From Acanthaster planci (taxonomy: Eukaryota; Echinodermata; Asteroidea; Valvatida; Acanthasteridae), in the NCBI RefSeq assembly GCF_001949145.1, contig NW_019091441.1, forward strand, positions 144,956 through 208,955: 64,000 nt of DNA. The letters are read 5' to 3'. A model generated the notes under the pieces. That model had not been told where the DNA came from. It searched no databases and saw only the letters and a list, made by a program, of their open reading frames with translations. The position numbers were made by a program, and so were the translations under genes. Shown here in pieces: positions 14,365 through 25,837 of this stretch (its first letter is position 1; the number at the start of each line of letters is the position of its first letter).

Positions 14365-14548
14365 TGTGTGCAAGTTCTCTCTCCCAAGGTGGCTTCTTCA
14401 CCAAGGATGGCAAGTTCTACTGTGCCACTGATTACCAAGATCAGTTTGGTACCAAGTGTAAAGCATGTGGTGAATACCTAGAAGGGGAAGTTGTTACTGC
14501 ATTAGGAGACACCTATCATAAATTCTGCTTTGTTTGTGCCAGATGTGG
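14365..14548 (+). CDS. ABLIM: abLIM exon: end of LIM1 and first part of LIM2
   Basis: The acceptor (TTATCCTGCAG) ends at 14364 and the donor GTAAGT starts at 14549. The exon enters in phase 1 (its first two bases TG complete a split Val codon) and leaves two bases (GG). It encodes the second LIM1 finger (QGGFF, then CATDYQDQFG) followed by the first LIM2 finger, CKACGEYLEGE, with HKFC and CARC zinc ligands. GEVVTALGDTYH is close to the GEVVTALGKTYH block of vertebrate abLIM. The upstream LIM1 half-exon was not found. Confidence 0.95.
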
Positions 14549-15123
14549 GTAAGTTTCACACTTCCTTGCTTCCAGTTTTTGCTTGTGTTTCTTGATGGCC
14601 ATATACTAAGGTGGTTAGAACAGCAAAGTATAAATGGAATCAGGCGCGAATGGGGGGGTGTCTGGAATCCCTTCCCCAGCTCCAACAAACAAAAAAGGTT
14701 AACAATGGGAAAAAATAATAAAAATACCAATACATGTGTAACTGAAGTAAGTGCACAATGGCCATGGTAAACAGTGTATGTCATGTAATATTTCATCATC
14801 GTGTCTGCTTTTCTGCAAAACTGAGACATTTAAAAAATCTCTTGCCTGACCTCCCCCCTTTGAAAAATCCTAGATCTGCCCCTGGGAATTTGTTCTTTGC
14901 ACATATTACATTTTTCCATGTGCAATGGTTTATCTTCAAGGATTGCTGTGCCTAGCAAATACTGATGCGTATCATAAACCTTAAAATTTTCCGACAAAAT
15001 ATGTCAGTGAAACATGTGGTTAAATTTCAAAAGCATCAATCTTTTGTTAAAGAGTCGTTGTGTAGATCAGGGAGCAAAGAATTCCTGTGGCATATTTCAG
15101 ATCCCTCAGGCAGTACACACTCT

Positions 15124-15311
15124 CAGTGGGTGCGTTAGAGCAAGCTACTTTTGTTAATACGAGTATACTCCTGAGCGTTCGAATGGCTGGAGTACGACCC
15201 GCGGGTCAGTGAGAGTATACTCTCGCTAGAGGGGGAGTATACTCCTGCACCCGAGTGTAATGCCCATGCATCCTGCTCATTTTAACAGGAGTAACCACGT
15301 GAATGCACCCC
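15124..15311. mobile_element. Short inverted-repeat element with three GAGTATACTC palindromes
   Basis: The ends GGGTGCGTTAGAGC (15128) and GAATGCACCC (to 15310) are imperfect inverted copies. The interior is GC-richer than the flanks and carries the perfect palindrome GAGTATACTC three times (about 15161, 15213 and 15236). It looks like a small non-autonomous DNA transposon in the first intron. Confidence 0.6.
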
Positions 15312-16433
15312 ATGCATGTAAGTCCGTCACATTCCTCATTTTGTGACCCAGAAATATGCTGCCGAATACAACCAATTACTACAACTTCGAAAAAAAGAAA
15401 TTTAGATTTGAACTCAGCTTACGTATATGTTCAAGTAACATGGTTCTACATACATGTACATGTACAATCAAGTTAACTGACTGTCACCTACATATGTCCC
15501 CTGTGTTGGATAATGTAGTGATACATTTACATGTACATGTATGGGTAGAGTGGGTGAGCCATGAACTCAACAGATATCTCTGACCAACCTGTCTTTACTT
15601 TACATCTATCCTAGGAGTCAAGAAAGTATGTTTTTATAAAGAGTTCACTACATGTACCGGTATTTCCCCACTTCACTCGACAGACTCGGTGTCCGGCTTG
15701 GTACAATTGAACACACCTATAAGTGAAATTTGGCAGAAATTAGTTGGGTGAAATTGTGATACCGGTCGATGATTATTTGAAAGGAAGGTTTTCTAAGTGG
15801 GTTTTTCTTTGAAACCTTCTTTTCAGTTATGGGTACTTTTACTGCAGAAGTTGCTCTTTTTTGTGTTTTATGAAATGAAGCATGTTACATTTTTTATGCA
15901 AGTGATTGTGTCATGTGATTGCAATTAAATGTTTGACCTTTTAAAATTTAATACATTCTCATATTTTGGACAGTATGTGCATTTTCTTGAAGTTTTAAAA
16001 CTTTTCACATAGTTTGATGAAACCAATAGTTATCATGCTGGTTCATTGTGTGCATGTATTGCTGAGAATATTACATGACATACAGTGTAATGTCATTAAG
16101 CACCCAAGCACCTTGTGCTCTCTCATTCTCTGTATCATTTACATAATTGATTCCAGTTGTTTTATTACATCAAGGGAGACGCATGTACGTGTATGTTGTT
16201 TTTAATACAGCACTTTTATTACAGAAACTGCAGTGCTCTTCATGTGCAAGTTGGCATAAAGCAACCGTCGGCATTATGAGTGATGGTGCATGCCTTATTA
16301 GAGTGAACAGTTCATATGCATTTCCCATGCCACAACAATAAAAACAGCACAGGGGTATGTGAAAATGTGAAAACAGTACCACCTATTGTAACCAACATCA
16401 TTTTTGGACAAGAAAACAGGGACAGTCCATTAA

Positions 16434-16625
16434 CCAAGGGTGTATATAAAATCGTATTGAAATTGGAGGATTTGGGACTGTTAGGGTTAACCCTAGCCCC
16501 CAAGGGTGTATGTAAAATCATATTGACATTGGAGGATTTGGGACTGTTAGGGTTAATCCTAACCCCCAAGGGTGTATATAAAATCGTATTGAAATTGGAG
16601 GATTTGGGACTGTTAGGGTTCCGCC
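16434..16625. repeat. Three tandem copies of a 66-bp repeat with TTAGGGTTA
   Basis: The unit starts CCAAGGGTGTATATAAAATC and repeats at 66-bp steps (TGTA at 16441, 16507 and 16573), with only a few differences. The period is a multiple of three, so both strands stay open, which explains long spurious ORFs here. The first two copies end in TTAGGGTTAACCCTA-like sequence, a telomere-like word followed by its inverse. Confidence 0.9.
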
Positions 16626-19465
16626 AGCCCCATAATGTTTGGACCATTCAAAGCCTTGGTTGTATAACCAACTGTCTGACAGACATCTTGCAGCTTCAGC
16701 TTTGCCCATGACATGCTTGTCTGTAACCAGTGTGACCCACGTTTTTTTTACATGTGCTGCAGGCAATGGTTAGTAAATCAGGCTTTTAATGTTTTCTTCT
16801 TTTTCTTCTGACAAAGACATGGATGTAAATTGTAGAATCACGCTATAAGACATACAATATTACAGAACAATAAAATGCCTACATTTTGCACCTATTGACA
16901 AATTTGGGCATGTGATTGGTGTGTATCAGAAAGTCCTCTTTGTGGAGGGATTTTGCCAGTTAGTGTATAAAAGTGATTGCCATCAATGGTTTCCCAATGC
17001 TTCTGCTACCAGTATTATTAGGGACCGTCCTGCATGTGCACTTATATGCTCTGATTTGTAAACATTGTGGAAGTACACGATATTAGAAAGGTGGATTGCT
17101 GGTAAAGGTTTCAGCTCATGCATTAAACAGGCACACAACTTTTCCTCAGATCAATTGATTTCCTTGTTTTCACTTCACACTTATGCCATTAAAAATTGGA
17201 AAATAATGTACAGAGTCTTGTAAAGACTGAAATTTCATCTTTTGTCAAAGTCCAAGTTGCATGCTTGATTAAAGGATCAAAACAAATCAATGTGTAAGAG
17301 TAATATTTTGCAAAATAATTTAGTATAAAAAAATGGTATTTTTGATAGGCAAGCAGTTATGGTTTGCTCACATACATGTACTCCATTATTGAATACATTC
17401 ACTCTCCCTCTTCTCACTTTGCATTTGAAATGAAAAGATACTGGTTTTTGCTTCTGGAGGTTATTGTGGCACATACACATGACTTAATTAAGGTTTTGTT
17501 TAGACAGGATACAAAAGATGCTTAGACATGAGCCAGTATGCACATCACAGCGTAGTGTAGAGGAGCCATGAAGGATATGCTTCATTAGTGCACTGTGTCT
17601 GGAATTTTTTTTGTAGTTTTTGCATGCATAGATCTTGTCAGTGAGAAGCACAGCATGTCACATGACTGTTATCCACATCTCTTCAACGCATGTCAGCTAC
17701 ATTTCAAGTGTCTTGGAGTCTCCTAATTTCATGTACTGTATTATATACAAGTAGTGTTCAACACGTGTGCATTTAATGTGAAAAATTCCAATTTGTTAAG
17801 CGTAAGTGTATATTTGTAGTAAGGCCCTGTGACAATGACATTCTTTTGTGAGTTGGCAATGTTTAGAAAAAAGCCTTTGATTACTCTTATGTTTGGAAGA
17901 ATATGCTATGTCTTATTTGGGAGAGACTGATGATAATGGAGACAGTAGCTGTTCAGCACATTCAAAACCTGTTGTCATAAAATCACACAAGTGCACATGG
18001 TATCAAGGCACATGTACATGTACAATTACAGTTGTACCTTTTATTACATGTATTACTGGCCTTACCATGCAGATATTCAAGTTTGATCTGTCTAGCAACA
18101 TTACATTATTCCAGTAGTATTACAGGTTACACTTCAAGTTTTCTTGCAGATTTTTGTCTTTAATTGTCTATTGAATTGCAAAATGCTTTTACAGATGTCT
18201 GTGTGTAATTATCTATTGAGTTCGAACATACACAAAGTCTGTAGTTTGGCTAGCTACATGTACATAAACGTATGCATAATTTTTGATTAAGGCAAAAATA
18301 ATGTTGCAGCAGTTTTAAGTTTGTTATTTAAATACTTTTTCTATCATTTACATGTACCTGTTTTGGTTAAAATACAAAACAAGCCAAGAATTAATAAATT
18401 TCAAATAATATTGTTACACCATTTTACTTTAAATGTTGTGAAGTTATGTTTTTGGCCCATGTATGGTCCTATTAGTTTTTTGCATAGGTGCTAAATATAT
18501 TGTGATTAATACATGCAAAGTGCATATTACATGATGAGGCAGAGAACATAGTATTTCATAATCTCAGTATTTCACTGGCAATTTCAAACCACCTACACAA
18601 CAAGCTCTTGACCAGTTTAAATGATGAAATTATAGCACATGTAGTTATTTATGAATCAATACAATACAATGAGATACGCATACCGGTGTATGTGACTGCT
18701 GCTAAAAGAATTAATGAAGCTGTTGCATTAGAGCTGTGTTTGCAATGGACTTTTTGCCCATGGGTTTTACCAAGCTGATGGTCAAATGAGAAATGGTTAA
18801 ATGTGACCACTGTCTGCAGTTGGACCTTCAACACAGGAAAATTATACCGAGACTGCGGGAAAAGTAACTGAGCTGATAATGCAGTGACTTGTGAAGGGTG
18901 CTTTGCGTGACCTTTTTGCATTTGTTTTCATCCTTAAACACAATGTTACTGTCCTCATTATCATCTGGAAATGGTGCACTCTTAACAGCAGTTAATCTTC
19001 CAACAGTGTCAATAACAATATCTGGCATGATTGTGACCAAAAGAGGGAAAAATGTGCAGGAAATGTGCGCCACATTCCATACCGCAATGAAACGTGCAAC
19101 ACGCATGCGTAGTTTCCCTGTGAGAAACATACCATTGTGCTTTGGCTGGATGTGCGCTCTACCGGCCACTTTCCTGTGCTTTTACTGATTTATGCTGTGC
19201 AAACTCAACTTTCAGTCTCGGGAAATATTTCTTGGTAATTTTTCCTGGGCAGAAGTTGGCCGGTAGAAATGACCGTGCAGCTCAGTAAAAGTAACCAAGT
19301 GGAAAACTTCCTAGTATGTCTACACTGGACTTAAAATGGAAAAAGTAACCATTGTCACGGTATTAAAGTTTGACCAAAAAATGTCCAGTGGGAACACGGC
19401 TTTCTTTTCTTCTGTTGTTTCTTTCTGTCATGTGGCTGTCATTGTGTTGTGATTGTTTCCTCCAG

Positions 19466-19554
19466 ACATGCCTTCGATAGCGGTGATGAAGTTTCCCTTG
19501 ACAAGAAACTAGGCTGCTGTTTTTGTCTTCACTGTCATCTTCAGTGCAGCCTTT
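19466..19554 (+). CDS. Candidate alternative abLIM exon for the second LIM2 zinc finger
   Basis: An 89-nt open segment follows a long pyrimidine tract ending in TCCTCCAG and precedes the donor GTAGGT. It enters in phase 2 and leaves in phase 1, exactly like the standard exon at 24027-24208. Joined to the exon ending at 14548 it reads GHAFDSGDEVSLDKKLG and then CCFC, giving CARC-x17-CxxC, a normal LIM spacing. F..GD.V matches the F..GDRV block of abLIM LIM2. Using both exons together would break the frame, so they would have to be mutually exclusive. It could also be a decayed exon duplicate or chance; the short Cys-rich tail after the finger is odd and unlike the standard exon. Confidence 0.45.
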
Positions 19555-20464
19555 GTAGGTTTGTACTCTCCGTTCTTCACAACTAGAGAGATCAACCCCT
19601 CTGTCAGAACTACACCCATCAACCTATGGCACACTAAACCAGGCACAGTGCTGTGATTGGCTGAAAGTGGTGACAGGAATGCACCATTAACTAATGCAGG
19701 GATGTTTTACATGTAGAGATGGATCACAGCACATGTAGATCATGGCTGCTCAACTCCAAGCTTACTAATCGTTTCTTTACTCTGATATGCTGTTAACAAA
19801 TCCTCTGCCAGTAACTGCTTCCGTGTTTTGTAGTTAACAGGTGTCAGCAACTGTGCATGCAAAGCTCATCTTCAGCTTTCCAATTCATTAATAATCATTA
19901 CTTAAATAAATCTGCAACGTACATGTATTTACCTGCTAACCAGCTGAACAACACTTGCAGTTGTAGGGATCTCAGTATCCCTGGTACACTCTCCTGTAGG
20001 TGCCAGCATTGTGACAAGGCATTCCCATTGATCCACTGATGCACATTCTATTGCATTACCATACATTTATTTGTCATTTGAATGGGTTTCTGCAAAATTG
20101 TGAACTTGGCTTTCAGATTAATCGGAATAGCTTTAAAACTGCCACTGTTCCTGTTTGACATTTTGGTGGACAGTCTTATTTTGCTTACATTTTGTTTCTA
20201 ATCAGGACCCTTTTGAGGTGGGGGGAGGGTATATTTCTCAACTATTTCTGTCTGTAGTTCATAGCATTAACAAACCTTCCTGTCTCATTAAATTTTTGTG
20301 GAAGTTGTTGGAGTTCCTTTTTCAGTTTGTCTAAGCCAATGAAATTTGCTGCACAGCCAATAAGCATCTGTTCTTTGACAAGTTGTAATTTTTTGATGGA
20401 ATGTTTGAAATTTGCTGTTTTTTTTCCATCCACTTAGGACTCACCCTATTAAAGCAACAATCTC

Positions 20465-20884
20465 TTAATCCCTTGACGACGGGAATTTCTTCCCGAAAGC
20501 CTGCTCCAAGAATTCCAGCTTCACTTAGCCACAAAGGCCACCTGAAAAACGCAGATTCTCGGTTTGTTGCCCAGCGTGCTCTGCACGCCTTGAATTACAC
20601 GGTGAAGAAGCTGATTAATCAGAGGCATGCGGCTCTACTCAAGCTTCCACATTCCCGTTGCCTCTTTTCAAANNNNNNNNNNNNNNNNNNNNNNNNNNNN
20701 NNNNNNNNNNNNNNNNNNNNNNNNNNNNNNNNNNNNNNNNNNAATTACCATATATACAAGAGCCAGGGTCTGCCGTCTTTCACTGTGTTCACTCAAGTGT
20801 GGGACAAGAATAATAGCTGAAAAGCGGGCTGAGCATTTCAATTTTTACGGGGGCTCTATCCGCGTCCCAGCACGAAGGGTTTAA
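20465..20884. mobile_element. piggyBac-like fragment between TTAA sites, with assembly gap
   Basis: Left edge TTAATCCCTTGACGACGGGA; right edge, read inward on the other strand, TTAAACCCTTCGTGCTGGGA. Fourteen of these twenty bases match. TTAA target sites and CCC-starting ends are typical of piggyBac elements. The interior is GC-richer than the flanks and holds no recognisable transposase. Seventy unknown bases (20673-20742) lie inside. Confidence 0.55.
20673..20742. other. Assembly gap (70 N)
   Basis: A run of 70 unknown bases. ORFs spanning it are not meaningful. Confidence 1.
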
Positions 20885-21289
20885 CTACTAAAAAGTTTTA
20901 ATACAAACTAATAGTTTGAACTTTGAAAATGAAATGAAAATGTAGTAAAGGCATGTAATTTTCCTTTTGTGTACATGTACATAGCTGGATAAGTTTCACC
21001 GTTTTGTGTACATGTAGTTAAATATCAAAACCTTGACCAGACATCATCACATAAGTGATTTCAGAAAGAATTTTTAAAGTGCAGGCTGGCAAATACACTC
21101 ACAAACACAGTCGTACACATCAGCATGTCACCCTCTTCAAAACTTGGATTAGACAAGCCTATTTTCTCTGCCCAACTTTGTCCCATATGACATGTCACTT
21201 AAATGTGTTATAATTCCAAGAGCATAAACCCCGAAAGAAGGGAAGGGGGTAAGACAGCATCCCCTTCAACATTTTCTCCAATATCTGCA

Positions 21290-21440
21290 TTTTCCTTTTC
21301 GTGCATTAATCCTTGGAGTTTTTCCAGTAACACCTTCTGGTCATTTTTACAACACTGTTGTTAAAGTTGGACATACCACTCTTGCACAATGCACATTTTC
21401 ATGAAACAGGTCAGCAAAAGCCCAAATTTTTTCCATTGCG
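21290..21440. repeat. Dispersed repeat, copy 1 of 3
   Basis: Shares ordered blocks with copies at about 31590-31780 and 41055-41190: GGAGTTTT, TTGCACAATGCACATTTT, then CAGGTCAGC..AAA and CATTGCGGT. Divergence is high, so this is an old family of unknown class. Confidence 0.55.
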
Positions 21441-22172
21441 GTTTGAGGTCATGAACTTCAGTTGATCATAACATCAAAATCATTTTCATATTGAACTAAA
21501 AGTTCACGTTTTTACTGATAATGAATTTCTTTACATTCTTGTGAAGTTCTAATATGTTTGGGCATATTAATCCTGCACAATGCAACATGTGCCTTCACTA
21601 GAACTGTACCCAAGTCCTGCTAACCACCCCTTGAAACATGTACTTTCACCACACACAACCTGTAATTTCTGCAATGAAATGACCAACATTTTTACATGCT
21701 TCTCTATTCACATGGACCAATAATGCCAATGGTGTACATTCATGTATGTAGAACATTCCCATTCGCAAACAGGGTTATCCATGATCGATACAAGTTCAGC
21801 CTTTTTCTATGGTTACTTCTGAGAGTTTCTTCATAATGCACAATGTTTGGCATTGAAAATACAGTCCTTTTGAGGAATAATTTCTTCATTAATTCACATC
21901 CTTGGATATCAGAATATATGAAATGACTCAGTAGTTTTGCTTATTGCTTAAGAATTAATCATTGGGAGTCTGTTCAGGGGAATTACTGAGACTCTAAGAT
22001 CATTAGACCCTCTCAGATTAGCTATTTTCAACTGCTATGTGATTCCATTTTTGCTTTGTTTCCTCCCTACCCTCAGAGAAGCCCTTGAAAACTATGTTGA
22101 CACCTTACTCTGAGACCTTTTTAACAATGCAACATTAACTCAAAATTAATATATATGTATCTTATCTGCATG

Positions 22173-22542
22173 CAGTGTTGTAATCAAGTCTATCAAAAAG
22201 TCCCTTCAAGTCTTTCTCAAGTCTATCACAAGTCACCTACTCTGGAGCTAAGTCATAACCTGTTTATGTAAACTGTGTCAGAAACGATCCTTTGTCATTC
22301 TGTTATTTATGACCGGAAAGGACTTGTGGAGGGACTTGTGGAGGGACTTGTGGAGGGACTTGTAGAGGGACTTGTAGAGGGACTTGTAGAGGGACTTGTG
22401 GAGGGACTTGTGGAGGGACTTGTAGAGGGACTTGTAGAGGGACTTGTGGAGGGACTTGTGGAGGGACTTGTGGAGGGACTTGTAGAGGGACTTGTAGAGG
22501 GACTTGTAGAGGGACTTGTGGTGGAGTCAGATTACAACACTG
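22173..22542. mobile_element. hAT-like non-autonomous element with AAGTC subterminal repeats
   Basis: The ends are perfect 13-bp inverted repeats, CAGTGTTGTAATC and GATTACAACACTG. The left arm has several CAAGTC/CAAGTCT motifs (22184-22232); the right arm is a GACTTGTGGAGG minisatellite, which is the same motif inverted. CAGTG ends with subterminal repeats fit the hAT superfamily. Only CATG flanks both sides; no 8-bp target duplication is clear. Confidence 0.7.
22320..22526. repeat. 12-bp minisatellite, 16 full copies
   Basis: The unit is CTTGTGGAGGGA with one variable base (GTG or GTA). In order, the copies read three G, three A, two G, two A, three G, three A, so copies 1-6 repeat exactly as copies 11-16. 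The 12-bp period keeps frames open, giving spurious LVEG-repeat ORFs on both strands. Confidence 0.95.
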
Positions 22543-23849
22543 CATGACTTAAATTGATCATGGTTTAAATGTATCCCTTTTTTATCAAAGCACATTCACA
22601 GTGTGTTTCTTTTATCACTTGATAAAATCTCTTTCGCAAACAGCCTGTTACAGGATTCCTTACACAAAGTGTGTTTGTATAAAGTGAGTTTCAGCATGGT
22701 GTTGTAACAATATCAGGATGACCCAGTGGCTGACAACAGTGTATGTATAATGATAGCATGTTTTTGAAAAAGGAATCCTGCTTTATTAACCCATTGACTA
22801 CTTGTTAAACAAGGAATGTTTCAACTGTGGCATCATAGTGAGACAAAGGTAATTTCATCGGACATCCTGAGCAGTGTATGTCCCAAGAATTCTGGCAGTC
22901 CAGGCTATTGGATGTCTGCACACCTACGTCTGTAGTTTGATATTCTCACTTTTAATGCTAGATCCTAGTAGTTTCCTTTATACTGTAAAAACATCCTTGT
23001 GTCCTGATCAAAAGATCTACTAGGCTTCACAGAGAGTATGCAGAAAGGGAACAGTGATTCTACCACAATTTGTTGAGGTCATTTTATGAAAGTCAGGGAA
23101 TTAATTACTCATCACAAAGATTTTCTCTTGGTTCAACAGGATAACTGCATTACTAATTGCTTTAGTTTTCATACAGGTATGAACACGGAATTCTATGCAG
23201 ATGTTTAGCAAATAATTACATCTGGCTTGCTAATATGTATTAATTGCAAAGATCATTTTAACATTACTACTTTTCATTCATTCTTGTGAGGTACTCATTT
23301 TTTAAGATCAAGCATGGAGGAAGTGTCCTTCCTCCATGGATCAAGTAATGTGCTCAGAAAGTCACATAAACACGAATAATAGTATCTGATGTATAACTTC
23401 CCCCAAGACAAACTTGATGCATTATTGTCAGTTTTTAGCCTTGTGCGGTTTTATGTTTATCAAGTATTAAAAGGCAATCAAGTTCTGCTGCAGTCATATG
23501 AATGCTGCGTAATTAAATTGTATTAGTGTGCAGTGCCATACATGTACATTGACTGCTAGCAACCTGGGAAAGCTGGTTCAAAACATATGACATAATCGGT
23601 TACCCGTAATTCTTGATGGGGGTTTCTAAATACACCAGAGTCAGTACTTTCCAAAAGCAGATATTCTGTAAGGCTGCGGTACATGTAAAATTATTGACAT
23701 TTGTTGACAGTTTTTGCACACTTTTACTTTGTTTGAATGATCAGCTTGATTCAACTCACAGAAGTGATTTCACATGGCTTTGTACGGCAGCAACGTCTGG
23801 ATGATAAAACAAACCAATTTAACTGATATGTTCAAGGGCAATTTTAACA

Positions 23850-23969
23850 GAGGCTTTGCATGGTAGCCATCTTGCAGTGCAGTTCTTTTGTTCCACAGAG
23901 AAACCTCCTTTGTGCATACTCTTTGGAACAAAAGTACTGGCCTGTAAGATGGCAGCCATGCAAACCCTC
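23850..23969. mobile_element. 120-bp foldback element, copy 1
   Basis: The element is nearly one large palindrome: the left arm starts GAGGCTTTGCATGGTAGCCA, and the inverted right arm starts GAGGGTTTGCATGGCTGCCA, with arms of about 45 bp. A second copy of identical length lies at 42320-42439. It ends 57 bp before an abLIM exon. Confidence 0.8.
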
Positions 23970-24026
23970 AGTAGTCTTTTCATCCTATATCAAAGATTAA
24001 TTCTTGTCTTGTGTTATTGTATGCAG

Positions 24027-24208
24027 ACTTACCATAGCACCTGGTGAGAAGGTGACATATAATGGCAATGAAGTGCTGTGTTCAAAATGCACTCCAGCTA
24101 CCATGGAGGGTCCAGCCAATGGCACAGTGCCAAGCAAAGAAAGAAAGAGCTCCAAGTTCAGTAAGACTTCCAGTGCTAAACCCAAACAGGCAGTTACTGC
24201 AACCATCC
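24027..24208 (+). CDS. ABLIM: abLIM exon: end of LIM2 and LIM2-LIM3 linker
   Basis: The acceptor (TTGTATGCAG) ends at 24026; the donor GTAAGT starts at 24209. Phase in 2, phase out 1. It encodes LTIAPGEKVTYNG followed by CSKC, which completes the second LIM2 zinc finger, then a linker of about 40 residues rich in Ser, Lys and Thr (SKERKSSKFSKTSS). The linker is basic and low in hydrophobics, so it is probably disordered. A 120-bp foldback element ends only 57 bp upstream of the exon. Confidence 0.93.
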
Positions 24209-24439
24209 GTAAGTACTATCAAGTTTAGGTCTTTTACATTTAACTTGTCATAAATGTATGCTGTTATGTACTTGACCCTAGACTAGAACTGGTCAAAGCT
24301 ATTCAAGTATCTATTTGGCCAGCGTCAAAAAGCTATAGGCATCTGTTTCTAGGATTTGCCACAGAGTTGAGTTAATTAAGGTAGTCCATCATGTGACTCC
24401 TCATGTGACTGTAGAGACCTGTGCTATAAGCACATCTTC

Positions 24440-25560
24440 AGGAACACACAGGACAGTGGAAATCAGAGTCAGGTGGAATTGCAGGAGCAGTGTTGTGTTG
24501 GTGTGTACGGGCACGGTGATGGTCTGCAGCACGATCATAGGCCTTGTCGAAGTGGGCAGCTGCAGCGTGACAGGTTTAACACCAAGTAGCTGTCGGCCGC
24601 CAGGATCTCCAGTCCTTCAGATGGAACAGCCCACTTCTCGATTGTGGTCTTGATGTGGTTGTTATAGTGCTTCTTCTGCCCACCCACAGAGTGGCTGCCT
24701 TGAGTGAGTTAGCCGCACAGGACTCTACGGGGCAAGCAGTTGGCAGGCATCCTGATGACGTGGCCAATCCATCTCAGCTGTCCGCGGAGAAGCACTGACT
24801 CAAGGGAACTTATGCCAGCTCTTTTCTGGATCTTGGTGTGTGTCACCTTGTCCCTCCCCTGGAGGCCAAGGAGCTGTTAAATACGGCAGATGTGGAAGGA
24901 CTCCAACATCTTGACGTGTCGTTGGTACAGGATCCATGCCTCGTTGCCAAAAAGCAGGGTAGGGATGACAACGGCACAGCATTGTACAACCTTGTACCCA
25001 GCAATCTTTGTGCGCATAGAGAGTGCTCTGTTTGAGAAACATGATTTGTGAGACGGCCAAAGGCAGCAAAGGCAAGGTTGATGCGATACTGGGTCTCATC
25101 CGTGAGATCACAGGAGATGGTGAAGATGGAGCTGAAGTAGGAGAAGCTATTGATGTACCGAAGCTGCACAGCACTGATGGAGAAGTCATGTGCAGCTGCA
25201 ATGGGAACACTGGGTGGAGCTTGCATCTTCCTGGTGTTAACTATGAGGTCAACATGTTGTAGGCCTCCATGGTGGCATCAGAGGACCTCTGCAACCCAGA
25301 AGCTGAGTGAGAAGGAATTAAAGGCTACATTGTCTGCATAGTGGAGGTCAGAGATTTGTTCTGTGAAGGTCTTTGTCTTGGCCTGAAGAAGGCAGAGGTT
25401 AAAGAGGCTACCGTCCAGTTGATAAAGGCCAGATAGAGGTCTCCCTTTTTTTTTGGAGTAGCAGGGTAGCAAAGATCATGTCAGTAGTGCTGCACTCCCA
25501 CCAAAAGCCACAGAGAGCACTGCAGCTGAAAAAGGCAGTTACTGCAATTAACTAGATAGG
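24440..25560 (-). mobile_element. Degraded LINE, RT and C-terminal blocks
   Basis: On the minus strand, pieces in shifting frames read FNLCLLQAKTKTFTEQISDL, HYADNVAFNSFSL (RT active site with the last Asp changed to Asn, YADD to YADN), INSFSYFSSIFTISCDLTDE, TQYRINLAFAAFGRL, IQKRAGISSLESVLLRGQLR, WIGHVIRMPANCLPRRVL and a GGQKK block. This is the usual order from RT palm to the C-terminal region of an invertebrate endonuclease-RT element. Several frameshifts and stops make it dead. It fills most of the intron between the LIM2 and LIM3 exons. Confidence 0.85.
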
Positions 25561-25710
25561 AGTTAAGTAAGCAATAAAGACCAATCCAAATATGCTTAGG
25601 ACTTTGATTTTGACAAAGTGTAATTAATACCAACTAAAGTAGGCAGTCCATACAAGAATTTGTCATGGTATGGTTAGAATTAATCCAGGCATACTTTCTC
25701 TTTTTTTCAG

Positions 25711-25837
25711 GTTGTGCCCATTGCAGAAAAGAGATTTTGAATGGACAAGCTCTGATTGCACTGGATAAACACTGGCATGTTGGCTGCTTCCAATGTACTG
25801 TATGCAATAAGCTCCTTAGTGGGGAATATATGGGCAG
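25711..25837 (+). CDS. ABLIM: abLIM exon: start of LIM3
   Basis: The acceptor (TTTTTTTCAG) ends at 25710; the donor GTAAAT starts at 25838. Phase in 1, phase out 2. It encodes CAHCRKEILNGQALIALDK, then HVGCFQC and CNKLLSGEY. The zinc ligands C-x2-C, H-x2-C and C-x2-C are all present. The block GQALxALDKxWHVxCF is a strong abLIM LIM3 signature. A degraded LINE fills most of the intron just upstream. Confidence 0.95.

Noticed and set aside
16316-16711. 131-aa + strand ORF and its 111-aa mirror on the minus strand
   Set aside because: Both are by-products of the 66-bp tandem repeat, whose period is a multiple of three.
16694-16740. A 47-nt segment with matching phases (2 to 1) that would supply CNQC as another LIM2 finger end
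   Set aside because: Its donor (GTTTTT) is weak and the finger spacing is about seven residues too short for a LIM domain.
20401-20884. 139-aa and 85-aa ORFs
   Set aside because: They run through 70 N and a piggyBac-like fragment; no homology.
22320-22526. Possible CRISPR-like array
   Set aside because: The units are contiguous 12-mers without spacers, and the window is animal DNA.
22275-22547. ORFs of LVEG or QVPL repeats on both strands
   Set aside because: They arise from the 12-bp minisatellite inside a transposon; no gene context.
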